DNA from: CAVSPO01 sp963730005
GTDB taxonomy: Bacteria; Actinomycetota; Actinomycetes; Propionibacteriales; Propionibacteriaceae
Length of the DNA: 64,000 nucleotides
NCBI GenBank assembly: GCA_963730005.1
Contig: CAVSPO010000036.1
Location: 1 to 64,000 of the forward strand
Direction: 5' to 3'
The notes under the pieces are model-generated. The model was not told where the DNA came from. It was given only the letters and a program-made list of their open reading frames with translations, and did not search any database. This document shows positions 15,691 through 23,804 of this stretch, piece by piece; the stretch's first letter is position 1; the number at the start of each line of letters is the position of its first letter. Both the position numbers and the translations under genes were made by a program.

Positions 15691-17751
15691 TCACAGGCTG
15701 ACCGGGTCGACCCGAACCCGCAACAGCCCGTCGGCCTTGCGAGCCGACCGCGTGGCGACTGCGGCCTTCAAGAGCCGGCTCAGCTCCGGGCCGTGCGCCA
15801 GATCGCAACGCAGCAGCAGTCGCTGCGCGATCTCGGGCGGCTCGACCGTTGGGTGGGCCGACCCGACAGCAGGCAGGTCGACCGGACCAAGCACAGTGGC
15901 CCAACCGGGCAGGTCAAGGCTGTGCAGGAAGTCGCCCAGCGGGCCGCTGCCGCCCTCCACCTGCACCAACCGCACAGCAGGTGGGAAACCGGCGTCGCGA
16001 CGCTCGGCCAGCTCCCGCGCAGCGAACCCTGCCGGGTCGACGCGCACCAGGGCCTGCACCGCCCGATCATGCGAGGGACCCACCACGCAGACCGTTCCGC
16101 CGGCCTCGCCTGGCCGCACCAGGGCAAGCACATTGCACCAGCGACGCAGTGTCTCCTCGGCGGCCCGCAGATCGACGCGGCCCAGAGAAAGGCCGGCGTC
16201 CAACAACAACGCCGCAGAGTAACCATGCTCGGCAATAGGCTCCCCGCCCGGGGTGGCCACCACGAGGGCGGGCTGGTCGCCCACGGTCGCCACCACTCGC
16301 TCGCCAGAGCTGTCGATGAGCCGGTAACCGGGAAAGGCCCGGCCCAACTCCTCGGCGGTACGCGTGGAGCCCACGAGTGGGGCCCGCAGCTCGCGGCCAC
16401 CGCACACCTGGCAGGCCCAGTTGACCACCATGCGGGCACACCAGCCGCAGTGCAGTTGCCGGCCACCGGCAGTCGACCGGGTGACCCGAACCGGCCCGTG
16501 GCACTGCGGGCAGCGGACGCTGGTTCGGCAGCGTTGGCAGCTCAGCGCCACCACGTAGCCACTGCGCGGCACCTGAACCAGCACGGGACCCTCGGCGAGC
16601 CCGTTGCGAATGGTGCTGAAGGCCAACGCGGGCAGACGTGCCGTCCGAGCCAGTGGGTCGCGGGCGAGCGCCTCGTCGGAGTCGCCGGTGACCCGAACCG
16701 CAGGGCTACGCCGACGCTGTTCGTTGCCGGGTAGTGCGAGGGGGGCCACCCAGCCACGCTCCACCCACGCCTGCACCTCGCTGCTGCGCGCGTGCGAAGC
16801 CAGCAGCAGCCCGCAACCCTGCTCAGCGGCCCGCAGGGCTGCGACGTCGCGGGCATGCGGGTAGGGTGCGTGCCGCTCGGCCAGCAGGTCGTCACCGTCG
16901 TCGACGACGGCCACCAGACCCAGGTCTGCCACCGGTGCGTACACCGCAGCACGGGTGCCGACGACCACGCGGGAGAACCCACGCAGCAGAGCCAGATAGT
17001 TGCGGTAACGGCTGGCCACCCCGAGCCCAGCTCTCAATTCGGCCAAGCATCCGCGCCCCAGGACAGCTGCCAGTGCCGTCAGTGCACGGGTGACGTCCTT
17101 GTCGTCAGGCACCACCACGATGACGCCGCGGCCGGCCCGCAGCGTGGCCACGGCGGCCTGCAGGATGCCCCGCGTCCAGTCGTCCTGGCCCAGACCGTCG
17201 GTGTTGAAGCTGGGCGTCACCTGCCAGGCCGCCCTGACTCCTTGACCGGACTCCAGCTTCTCGAGGAACGTGCGCCCGCCCGGAACCGGCAGCAGGCCGC
17301 CGGGCAGCTCCGCCGGCAGCTGAGGCTCCGGCCACGGTGATCGGACGGCCTTCTCGGTTGCTGCATGCCTCGGCGGCACTGCGAGCCGCACCACATCGGC
17401 GAAGGTGCCCGCGTAGTGGTCGGCGACTGCCCGGACCAACGCCACCTGTTGGGAGGTCAGGACGGGCTCCGGGCTGACCACCTTGGACAACGGTCTGAGC
17501 TTCGTCGTCACCGGGGTGCTGTCCGGGCGCTCCACGATGAAGCCGTCGACCAGTCTGCCGGCGAAACGAGCCCGCACCCTGGCACCCACCACCGCGTCGG
17601 TCTCCAGCTTCTCGGGCACCGTGTAGTCGAAGAACCGATCCAGGTGCGGCAACGCCACGTCCAGGGCCAGTCGGGCAATCGACCCGCGTTGGCTGGCCTG
17701 AGGGGCCGGCGGCAACAGACCAGGCTGTTCAAGGTCAGGTGGATTGCTCAC
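15691..17751 (-). CDS. priA: PriA-like primosomal protein without a visible helicase P-loop
   Basis: PriA recognises stalled forks and restarts replication. This 686-residue protein has the N-terminal 3' DNA-binding domain (LPHLDRFFDYTVP, about 30-130) and the eight zinc cysteines at 405, 408, 414, 417, 435, 438, 447 and 450. The helicase core looks degenerate. No GxGKT Walker A is visible, and the DEEH-type Walker B is replaced by VDDGDD at about 283-288, although the VGTRAAVYAP motif remains. This is known for actinobacterial PriA and argues for a structural role without ATP-driven unwinding. GTG start at 17751. It is followed by fmt after 32 bp. Confidence 0.92.
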   Translation of the reverse strand: MSNPPDLEQPGLLPPAPQASQRGSIARLALDVALPHLDRFFDYTVPEKLETDAVVGARVRARFAGRLVDGFIVERPDSTPVTTKLRPLSKVVSPEPVLTSQQVALVRAVADHYAGTFADVVRLAVPPRHAATEKAVRSPWPEPQLPAELPGGLLPVPGGRTFLEKLESGQGVRAAWQVTPSFNTDGLGQDDWTRGILQAAVATLRAGRGVIVVVPDDKDVTRALTALAAVLGRGCLAELRAGLGVASRYRNYLALLRGFSRVVVGTRAAVYAPVADLGLVAVVDDGDDLLAERHAPYPHARDVAALRAAEQGCGLLLASHARSSEVQAWVERGWVAPLALPGNEQRRRSPAVRVTGDSDEALARDPLARTARLPALAFSTIRNGLAEGPVLVQVPRSGYVVALSCQRCRTSVRCPQCHGPVRVTRSTAGGRQLHCGWCARMVVNWACQVCGGRELRAPLVGSTRTAEELGRAFPGYRLIDSSGERVVATVGDQPALVVATPGGEPIAEHGYSAALLLDAGLSLGRVDLRAAEETLRRWCNVLALVRPGEAGGTVCVVGPSHDRAVQALVRVDPAGFAARELAERRDAGFPPAVRLVQVEGGSGPLGDFLHSLDLPGWATVLGPVDLPAVGSAHPTVEPPEIAQRLLLRCDLAHGPELSRLLKAAVATRSARKADGLLRVRVDPVSL

Positions 17752-17810
17752 AGTCCAGATCGTAGAGACCGCCTCCGACAGAACGCTGGGGCTGCCGGCG
17801 TCGGTGACGA

Positions 17811-18995
17811 TCAGGCCCGGACGGCGTTGGCGAGCGCTGCGGCGCGGTCGGTGCGTTCCCAGGTCATCTCGGGCAACTCCCGTCCGAAGTGGCCGTAGTT
17901 GGTCAGCATCGAGTAGATCGGCCGCTTCAGGTCGAGGTCAGCGACGATGGCTGCCGGACGCAGGTCGAAGGTTGCCAGCACCGCCTCCTGGATCGCTTCA
18001 TCGGGAACGACGCCGGTACCGAAAGTGTCGACGTAGAGGCCGACCGGGTTGGCTTTCCCGATCGCATAGGCCACCTGGGTCTCGCAGCGATCTGCCAGCC
18101 CGGCGGCCACCACGGTCTTGGCCACCCAACGCATGGCGTAGGCCGCAGAACGGTCCACCTTCGAGGAGTCCTTGCCGCTGAAGGCACCGCCCCCGTGACG
18201 GGCCATGCCGCCGTAGGTGTCGACAATGATCTTGCGTCCGGTGAGACCGGAGTCGGCCATCGGGCCGCCGATCTCGAACTTGCCGGTGGGGTTGATGAAC
18301 GTCTGGTAGCCGTCGTGTGGCAGGTCGTAGCGAGCCAGCACGGGCTCGATCACCTCAGCGATCACACCCTGGTGCAGGACTCGCTGGTCGATACCCTCGA
18401 TGTGCTGGCAACTGACGACCAGCGTTTCCAACTTGACCGGCCGGTTTGCCTGGTAGGCAACGGTCACCTGGGTCTTTCCGTCCGGCCGCAGGTAGTCGAG
18501 CACACCCTCCCGCCGCACCTTGGCCAGCTGCTCGGCCAGTCGATGTGCCAGGTCGATGGGCAACGGCATCAGCGCCGGGGTCTCGTTGCAGGCGTAGCCG
18601 AACATCATGCCTTGGTCGCCGGCACCCTGCGCATCGAGCGGGTCGGTCGAACCGTGGCGTCGTTCCCAAGACTCGTGGACGCCCGCGCTGATGTCCGGTG
18701 ACTGGTTGTTGATGGCCACCATGACCCCGCACGAGCGGCCGTCCAGACCACGGTCGGAGGAGTCGTAGCCGATCGACACGAGGCGCTCGCGGGCCACTTG
18801 GCCGACGTCCACATACGAATTCGTGGTGGCCTCACCGGTCACCACCGCCACTCCATTGGCAACCAACACCTCGACTGCTGTCAAGGAATCGGGGTCCTGG
18901 GCGAGCATCGCGTCCAGCACGGCGTCGGAGATGGCGTCGGCGACCTTGTCCGGATGACCCTCAGTGACAGATTCCGAGGTGAAAAGCCTGCTCAC
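17811..18995 (-). CDS. metK: S-adenosylmethionine synthetase
   Basis: MetK makes S-adenosylmethionine from methionine and ATP. The 394-residue protein shows the family signatures: SVTEGHPDK near the N terminus, GAGDQGMMFGYA in the middle, the phosphate loop GGGAFSGKD, and DRSAAYAMR. The start is GTG at 18995, with AAGGA 8 nt upstream. It lies 30 bp after rpoZ; in mycobacteria coaBC (dfp) sits between these two genes, but it is absent here. No SAM riboswitch is seen in the short gap. Confidence 0.97.
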   Translation of the reverse strand: MSRLFTSESVTEGHPDKVADAISDAVLDAMLAQDPDSLTAVEVLVANGVAVVTGEATTNSYVDVGQVARERLVSIGYDSSDRGLDGRSCGVMVAINNQSPDISAGVHESWERRHGSTDPLDAQGAGDQGMMFGYACNETPALMPLPIDLAHRLAEQLAKVRREGVLDYLRPDGKTQVTVAYQANRPVKLETLVVSCQHIEGIDQRVLHQGVIAEVIEPVLARYDLPHDGYQTFINPTGKFEIGGPMADSGLTGRKIIVDTYGGMARHGGGAFSGKDSSKVDRSAAYAMRWVAKTVVAAGLADRCETQVAYAIGKANPVGLYVDTFGTGVVPDEAIQEAVLATFDLRPAAIVADLDLKRPIYSMLTNYGHFGRELPEMTWERTDRAAALANAVRA

Positions 18996-19025
18996 TGGGT
19001 GTTCCTTTCCGTCGGGCAAGCAGAA

Positions 19026-19367
19026 TCAGGCAGGGCCCAGATCGCCAAAGGGATCCGAGAAGGAGAAGGCCGGGTCGGTGGCTGCCTCAGCGCGCGCCCG
19101 TGCCTCTTCTTCGGGATCGATCTGCTTGTACTGCAGCTGACCGGCCTGGATCTCACGAAGGGCGATGCGCAGCGGCTTCTCCTGAACACTGGTCTCGACC
19201 AGGGGGCCGACGTTCTCGAGCAGGCCCTCGCCCAGCTGTGAGTAGTAGGCGTTGATCTGACGTGCCCGCTTGGCGGCATACAGCACGAGGCGGTACTTCG
19301 AATCGACATGCTCCAGCAGGTCATCGATCGGCGGGTTGGTGATGCCCTCAGGGATGTTGGTGCTCAA
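19026..19367 (-). CDS. rpoZ: RNA polymerase omega subunit
   Basis: Omega helps assemble and stabilise RNA polymerase by clamping the beta-prime subunit. The 113-residue product has the expected N-terminal core (PPIDDLLEHVDSKYRLVLYA, then AKRARQINAYY) and the helix ending RIALREIQAG. An acidic tail rich in Glu/Ala follows, as in other actinobacteria. The likely start is TTG at 19367, with GAAGG 6 nt upstream; no ATG or GTG is better placed. It lies downstream of gmk and upstream of metK. Confidence 0.94.
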   Translation of the reverse strand: MSTNIPEGITNPPIDDLLEHVDSKYRLVLYAAKRARQINAYYSQLGEGLLENVGPLVETSVQEKPLRIALREIQAGQLQYKQIDPEEEARARAEAATDPAFSFSDPFGDLGPA

Positions 19368-19423
19368 GATCAGCCTTCACTGTTGTAGTGGCGTTGTCAT
19401 GCCGGGTTGCACTGGGATGCACC

Positions 19424-19463
19424 CGTGGTGCTGTGGCTGCAAGCGTTGTGCTGTGGCTGCACG
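19424..19463 (-). repeat. Two tandem 20-bp copies in the gmk-rpoZ spacer
   Basis: CGTGGTGCTGTGGCTGCAAG is followed at once by CGTTGTGCTGTGGCTGCACG, differing at two positions. The array lies in the 109-bp spacer between gmk and the rpoZ start. It has no obvious function and may be a replication-slippage duplication. Confidence 0.6.
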
Positions 19464-19476
19464 CCAAAGACGAACC

Positions 19477-20046
19477 TCACAAGCCCAGCAAGCTTACCAG
19501 CTTCGCCACGGCATCCTCGATCCTGTCATTCACGACGACGTGGTCGAAGTCCTGCGCGTGAGCCATTTCGTGTCGGGCTGTCTCGAGACGCCGCTGCATT
19601 TGCTCTGGCGTCTCCGTTCCCCGGCCGGAAAGCCGCTGGACCAGACACTGCCACGACGGGGGGGACAGAAAGATCTCCACGGCCTGCGGCAGCGTCCGCC
19701 GCACCTGCTCAGCTCCTTGCAGATCGATCTCCAGAATCACGATCTGGCCCCGAGCGAGGGCCTCCTCAACCGGCCTGCGCGGGGTGCCGTAACGGTTGCT
19801 GCCATGGACGCAGGCCCACTCCAGGAGTCCGTCCTCTGCAATCAGATGATCGAAATCATCTTCGGTCACGAAGTGGTAGTGAACGCCATCCATCTCGTGA
19901 GGCCGCGGGGCACGGGTGGTGGCCGAAATCGAGACAAAGAGCTCCGGGTGAAGCTCCTTGAGTCGGGCCACCACCGTGCCTTTTCCAACGGCTGTCGGTC
20001 CGGAGACGACAAACACCCCCGCACTGCGACTACCTGGTGTGACCAT
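19477..20046 (-). CDS. gmk: Guanylate kinase
   Basis: It phosphorylates GMP/dGMP to GDP/dGDP. The 189-residue protein has the P-loop GPTAVGKG at 16-23, the GMP-binding pattern SISATTRAPRPHEMDGVHYHF, and LEWACVHGSNRYGTP, all diagnostic. The ATG is at 20046, 15 bp after mihF. The neighbours mihF, gmk and rpoZ form a conserved actinobacterial cluster; gmk and rpoZ also bear on GTP and (p)ppGpp homeostasis, which fits growth-rate control. Confidence 0.97.
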   Translation of the reverse strand: MVTPGSRSAGVFVVSGPTAVGKGTVVARLKELHPELFVSISATTRAPRPHEMDGVHYHFVTEDDFDHLIAEDGLLEWACVHGSNRYGTPRRPVEEALARGQIVILEIDLQGAEQVRRTLPQAVEIFLSPPSWQCLVQRLSGRGTETPEQMQRRLETARHEMAHAQDFDHVVVNDRIEDAVAKLVSLLGL

Positions 20047-20061
20047 GGCTACAAAATAGGC

Positions 20062-20373
20062 TCAGTTGAACTCCGCCTTCAAACCGGTCACTTGATGGCG
20101 TCCCAAACCCCGGACGCGACGATTGGGTGCAATGCCGAGCCGGGCCATCAACTCGGCAGCGCGCTTCTCTCCGACCCGGGGAATGGCCTTCAGCAGGTCG
20201 ACAACCCGGACGTGCGCCAGAACGTCATCTTCAGCGGCTTTGTCCAAAGCCTCGGACAGAGTCAGCTCGCCAGCCCGGACCTTGTCCTTGAGACTCGCAC
20301 GGGCTCTGCGTGCGTCAGTGGCGGCTTGACGTGCAGCCTGAAGCTGCTCCTCGGATAGTGCAGGAATCGCCAC
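20062..20373 (-). CDS. mihF: Actinobacterial integration host factor
   Basis: mIHF is a small nucleoid-associated protein unrelated in sequence to E. coli IHF; it bends DNA and is essential in mycobacteria. The 103-residue product starts VAIPALSEEQLQAARQAA, has a helical first half, then a helix-two-turn-helix region (VDLLKAIPRVGEKRAAELM). It ends with the basic segment APNRRVRGLGRHQ. The GTG at 20373 gives the standard N terminus. The frame is open farther upstream, but that sequence is not protein-like. An AT-rich stretch just upstream (20388-20400) could hold the -10 element. Confidence 0.95.
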   Translation of the reverse strand: MAIPALSEEQLQAARQAATDARRARASLKDKVRAGELTLSEALDKAAEDDVLAHVRVVDLLKAIPRVGEKRAAELMARLGIAPNRRVRGLGRHQVTGLKAEFN

Positions 20374-20521
20374 AGTTGTCCCATCTCTCTGATAAATAAT
20401 CCGTCCAGCGCCTGCGACAAGCGCCAAAGGAACCCAAGAGCAAACCTCTGGGTGAAACCCGACAATAGCGGCGTCCGACCCCTGGAACAAGCTGCCAGTT
20501 GACAGTTGGCTAGGCGTTTAG

Positions 20522-20546
20522 GGTGGAACCAGGGTCATGTTCCACC
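20522..20546. other. 8-bp hairpin in the pyrF-mihF gap
   Basis: GGTGGAAC (20522-20529) and GTTCCACC (20539-20546) form a perfect stem with a 9-nt loop. It lies in the 266-bp gap between the pyrF stop and the mihF start. Read leftward it follows pyrF but has no U-run; read rightward it is followed by ATTTTG. It could be a weak terminator or an operator for mihF. A second short stem, AGAAGT/ACTTCT, lies near 20607-20621. Nothing else is seen in the gap. Confidence 0.45.
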
Positions 20547-20639
20547 ATTTTGCGGGCTCAACAGCGGTTCGCGGGTGGTTTGACCTGTGCCCTGCCGGCA
20601 GCCCAGAAGTCTGACTTCTTGTCGTTCGATGGGGGTTGG

Positions 20640-21446
20640 CTACGGGTGCAGAGTCTGTCTCAGGCGCTGCACCAGGCTGGTCGCCGCCGGGCCTGCAGAC
20701 ATCACGCCCCGGCTGCTGCTGGGCAGCACGTGGACCGCGGCAGCACCGAAAATCCCGGACAACTCGTCGACGCGACCACCCTGGGCACCGACGCCGGGCG
20801 CCAGGATGGAACCGCTGAAACCGGTGAGGTCGACGCCGGTGTCGAGGTGGGTGGCACCGATCACCAGCCCCACGGCGTGGTCACCGGCTGCCTCGTTCTC
20901 AGCACGGGCAGCGTCCACCATGAGCTGAGCGACGCTGCGCCCGCCGTGGGTCGCGAACTGCACCTGCGCGCCCTCGGGATTGCTGGTCCTTGTCAGCACG
21001 TAGACGCCGCGGCCTGTTTGATGAGCCAGATCCAGAGCCGGGCGCAGCGACTCGAACCCCAGATAAGGGCTCACCGTGATCGCATCGGCCGCCAGCGCGG
21101 CGTCATCGGCCAGATACGCCCGCGCGTAGGCGCTCATGGTCGAACCGATGTCTCCGCGCTTGACGTCCAGGATGGACAACGCCCCAGCCTGCCGAATGTC
21201 CTCCAGCACAGCCTGCAGCACCGCGACACCCTTCGGCCCGAAGACCTCGAAGAAGGCGCTCTGAGGTTTGAACACCGCGACGTGGGTACCCAGCGCCTCT
21301 ACCAGCCCGCGGGCGCATCTCTCCAGTCCCGCCACGTCGTAGGCCAGACCCCAGGACGTCAGGATCTGCTCGTGCGGGTCAACTCCGACGCACAGGGCGC
21401 CGCGCTCGGCGCACAATTCGGACAGGCGCTGCCGGTAGGGCCTCAT
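20640..21446 (-). CDS. pyrF: Orotidine 5'-phosphate decarboxylase (type 2)
   Basis: It converts OMP to UMP, the last step of de novo pyrimidine synthesis. The 268-residue protein belongs to the longer actinobacterial type 2 group. Lys60 lies in VFKPQSAFFE, and the catalytic Asp/Lys network lies in LDVKRGDIGSTM with Asp94, Lys96 and Asp99. The phosphate-binding end has APGVGAQGG and SSSRGVMSAG. The ATG at 21446 overlaps the pyrD stop as ATGA. It is the last gene before the 266-bp gap that precedes mihF. Confidence 0.97.
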   Translation of the reverse strand: MRPYRQRLSELCAERGALCVGVDPHEQILTSWGLAYDVAGLERCARGLVEALGTHVAVFKPQSAFFEVFGPKGVAVLQAVLEDIRQAGALSILDVKRGDIGSTMSAYARAYLADDAALAADAITVSPYLGFESLRPALDLAHQTGRGVYVLTRTSNPEGAQVQFATHGGRSVAQLMVDAARAENEAAGDHAVGLVIGATHLDTGVDLTGFSGSILAPGVGAQGGRVDELSGIFGAAAVHVLPSSSRGVMSAGPAATSLVQRLRQTLHP

Positions 21447-22531
21447 CTCAGCTTCTCGGGGACAGTCAGCCGGTTGATCCCCTGGGTCAGGGCCGGACCG
21501 GCGTAGATGAAGCCGGTGTACACCTGCACCAGCGCGGCACCGGCGTCGAAAATGGCCTGGGCGTCGGCCGGGGTCATCACGCCGCCCCCACCCATCACAG
21601 GAAGGTCAGTCTGGGCGGTGATGGACCGGATCATCCTCAAGGCCGGCCACGTCAGTGGTGCACCCGAAAGGCCACCTGCCTGGTTGGCGATGTCCATCTC
21701 GGAGGGGTGCACGCGCTCCCGCGAAAGGGTCGTGTTGGTTGCGATCAGCCCCGAGATCCCGTTCAGCTCACACACCTCGATGGCCTCACTCAGCTGACTT
21801 TCGTTCAAGTCGGGAGACAGCTTCAGGAAGATCGGTACCGGGTTTGCCGAGTCCAGCTTCGCCGCACGCTCAACCAGCGCGCTGGTCAATCCTTCAAGAT
21901 GAATGCGCCCCTGCAGTGACCGCAGGCCGGGCGTGTTCGGGCTGGACACATTGACAGCCAGGTAATCGGAGAAGGGCGCCAACCGGTCGAACGAGAACAC
22001 GTAGTCGCCGATCGCGTCCTCCAACGGGACGACCTTGGTCTTGCCGATCGAGATACCCATCGGGCACCCCAGCGCGTTCCTGCCCCGCTCGGCGCCCCAC
22101 TCGGTGAGCAGCGCGGCAACGGCCTCGGCGCCGGGATTGTTCATGCCCATCCGGTTGATCAGCGCGCGGCTGCGAGGCAGCCGAAAACACCGGGGCTTCG
22201 GATTGCCCGGCTGCGCATGACCAGTGAACGTGCCCAGCTCGGCGAAGCCGAACCCCAGCCTCGACCAGACCCCGGCGGCCCGGGCATCCTTGTCGAGGCC
22301 TGCTGCCAAACCGACCCGACCGGGGAATCTGACACCTGCAACCTCGACCGGATGCGTGGGCTGGCCCACAATGGCGTCAGCGAGCTGCAGCGCAGGGGCA
22401 GGCAGCGCTGCCAACAGGTTGATCATCTGGTCGTGGATGATCTCCGGGTCGATCTTGAACAGCAGCGGCCGCAGGACGCCCTGATATGCGTTGAGCAAGA
22501 GGCGCACCTGCACCTCGTCGCGGGTCATCAT
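21443..22531 (-). CDS. pyrD: Dihydroorotate dehydrogenase (quinone), class 2
   Basis: It oxidises dihydroorotate to orotate and passes electrons to the membrane quinone pool. The 362-residue length and an N-terminal helical extension (about 1-45, LLFKIDPEIIHDQMINLL) mark class 2, which docks to the membrane. The FMN barrel shows GLAAGLDKDA, INRMGMNNPG, NVSSPNTPGLR with the catalytic Ser, and MGGGGVMTPADA. Two adjacent ATG codons lie at 22531 and 22528, with AAGGAG 9 nt upstream of the first. pyrB, pyrC and carAB are not next to it. Confidence 0.97.
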   Translation of the reverse strand: MMTRDEVQVRLLLNAYQGVLRPLLFKIDPEIIHDQMINLLAALPAPALQLADAIVGQPTHPVEVAGVRFPGRVGLAAGLDKDARAAGVWSRLGFGFAELGTFTGHAQPGNPKPRCFRLPRSRALINRMGMNNPGAEAVAALLTEWGAERGRNALGCPMGISIGKTKVVPLEDAIGDYVFSFDRLAPFSDYLAVNVSSPNTPGLRSLQGRIHLEGLTSALVERAAKLDSANPVPIFLKLSPDLNESQLSEAIEVCELNGISGLIATNTTLSRERVHPSEMDIANQAGGLSGAPLTWPALRMIRSITAQTDLPVMGGGGVMTPADAQAIFDAGAALVQVYTGFIYAGPALTQGINRLTVPEKLR

Positions 22532-22547
22532 TGCCGTTGGCTCCTTT

Positions 22548-23084
22548 TCAACCGTCGTTCGGCCTTGATCTGGTGTCCAATGCCTTGCTCAGCATCCCAT
22601 GCAGGAACGCGACCGACGTGTCGGTACTGTACTGGTCAGCAAGCTCCAGGGCTTCGCTGATCGCCACCTTCCCGACGATGTCGGTGTGGTCCATCTCCCA
22701 AATGGCGATCCTGGCCAGATTTCGATCGATTCTCGGCATTCTCTCCAGCGACCATTCGTTGCTCACGCAATGTGAGATCCGCGCATCGATCTGCGGTTGG
22801 TGCTGATGGACACCCCGGATGATCTGCTCCGTGAACTCACGTGGCGGGGTCTCAGTCTGCTCCCGCAGCTCCTCGAGCAGGTCGAGCGGATCACGCCCCA
22901 GCAGGTCGGCCTCAAACAGCACGTCCAGCGCTGCCTTGCGAGCCTTGGTCCGAGTCGACTGGTGGTGCCTTCCGGCCTCGACCGGACCGGCCACCTTGTA
23001 GGCACCCTCGAACGGCGGGTGCTCGCCCGGGGCCAGTGGGATCGGTGCGGGATGTTCGGAGTTGGTGGACGGCGCGTCGCTCAT
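22548..23084 (-). CDS. nusB: Transcription antitermination protein NusB
   Basis: NusB binds boxA RNA with S10 during rRNA transcription. The 178-residue product has a non-conserved N terminus of about 45 residues, then the all-helical core: TKARKAALDVLFEADLL, then IDARISHCV, RMPRIDRNLARIAIWEM and the end KVAISEALELA. The Pro-rich front makes it longer than the usual 140-160 residues. The ATG at 23084 overlaps the efp stop by one base (TGATG). pyrD follows after 16 bp. Confidence 0.95.
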   Translation of the reverse strand: MSDAPSTNSEHPAPIPLAPGEHPPFEGAYKVAGPVEAGRHHQSTRTKARKAALDVLFEADLLGRDPLDLLEELREQTETPPREFTEQIIRGVHQHQPQIDARISHCVSNEWSLERMPRIDRNLARIAIWEMDHTDIVGKVAISEALELADQYSTDTSVAFLHGMLSKALDTRSRPNDG

Positions 23085-23650
23085 CAGCTGTTGACGCGAC
23101 CGAGATAGTCGCCCGAACGGGTGTCGACCTTGACGCGCTCACCGGTGGTGATGAAGAGCGGAACCTGGATCTCGCGGCCGGTCTGGATGGTGGCGGGCTT
23201 GGTGCCGGCACTGGAGCGATCGCCCTGCAGACCAGGCTCGGTGTAGATGATCTCCATCTCGACCGAGGCGGGCAACTCGATGTAGAGCGGGTTCTCGTCG
23301 TGCAGTGCGACGTTGATCATCATGCCTTCGAGCATGAAGTCCTTGGCGCTACCCACGATCTCGGCGGGGATGGTGAGCTGCTCGTAGGTTTCGGTGTCCA
23401 TCACGACGTAGCCGGAGGCGTCCTCGTAGAGGTACTGCATGTCCTTGCGGTCGACGTTGGCCATCTCGATCTTGGTGTCGGCCTGGAAGGTGCGCTCGAC
23501 GATCTTGCCGCTGACAACGTGCTTGATCTTGGTGCGGACCACCGTGTTGCCCTTGCCCGGCTTGTGGTGCTGGAACCAGGTCACCTGCCAGAGCTGGCCG
23601 TCCAGAACCAGGACGGTGCCGTTCTTGATGTCGTTGGTCGTATCAGCCAC
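23084..23650 (-). CDS. efp: Translation elongation factor P
   Basis: EF-P relieves ribosome stalling on polyproline stretches. The 188-residue protein has the three-barrel layout. The tip loop is HHKPGKGN with Lys33 at the position that is modified in some bacteria, and the C-terminal domain carries the family segment KPATIQTGREIQVPLF. The start is GTG at 23650 with AAAGG 7 nt upstream; the frame continues farther up but gives an atypical N terminus. It is coupled to nusB. Polyproline targets are present in the window, for example the SecD linker. Confidence 0.97.
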   Translation of the reverse strand: MADTTNDIKNGTVLVLDGQLWQVTWFQHHKPGKGNTVVRTKIKHVVSGKIVERTFQADTKIEMANVDRKDMQYLYEDASGYVVMDTETYEQLTIPAEIVGSAKDFMLEGMMINVALHDENPLYIELPASVEMEIIYTEPGLQGDRSSAGTKPATIQTGREIQVPLFITTGERVKVDTRSGDYLGRVNS

Positions 23651-23683
23651 GTGCGAGCCTTTCAAAGCTGTTGGCAATAACCG

Positions 23684-23726
23684 GGCGTCGTTGACGCCGG
23701 GATTCTGGGCTGGGCATCGGCCCAGC
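23684..23726 (-). promoter_or_regulatory. Structured leader in front of efp
   Basis: Two perfect stems lie between a -10-like TAGGAT (minus strand, 23735-23740) and the efp start. Stem 1 is GCTGGGC/GCCCAGC (23709-23726). Stem 2 is GGCGTC/GACGCC (23684-23698). If transcription starts about 8 nt after the -10, the leader is near 78 nt and begins with the first stem. No clear -35 was found. Confidence 0.4.
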
Positions 23727-23786
23727 AGGGAGTCATCCTAGCCTCCGGCGTCCCCAACCCCGGAATCCCTTCGGACACCCGCCCGG

Positions 23787-23803
23787 CCCGACAATTCGTC
23801 GGG
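23787..23803 (-). terminator. Possible weak terminator after aroKB
   Basis: CCCGAC/GTCGGG forms a perfect 6-bp stem with loop AATTC, beginning one base after the aroKB stop codon. There is no downstream U-run, so termination efficiency is doubtful; it may only protect the 3' end. Confidence 0.35.
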
Positions 23804-23804
23804 T

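Noticed and set aside
18996..19025. SAM riboswitch before metK
   Set aside because: Thirty base pairs are too short, and rpoZ is directly upstream.
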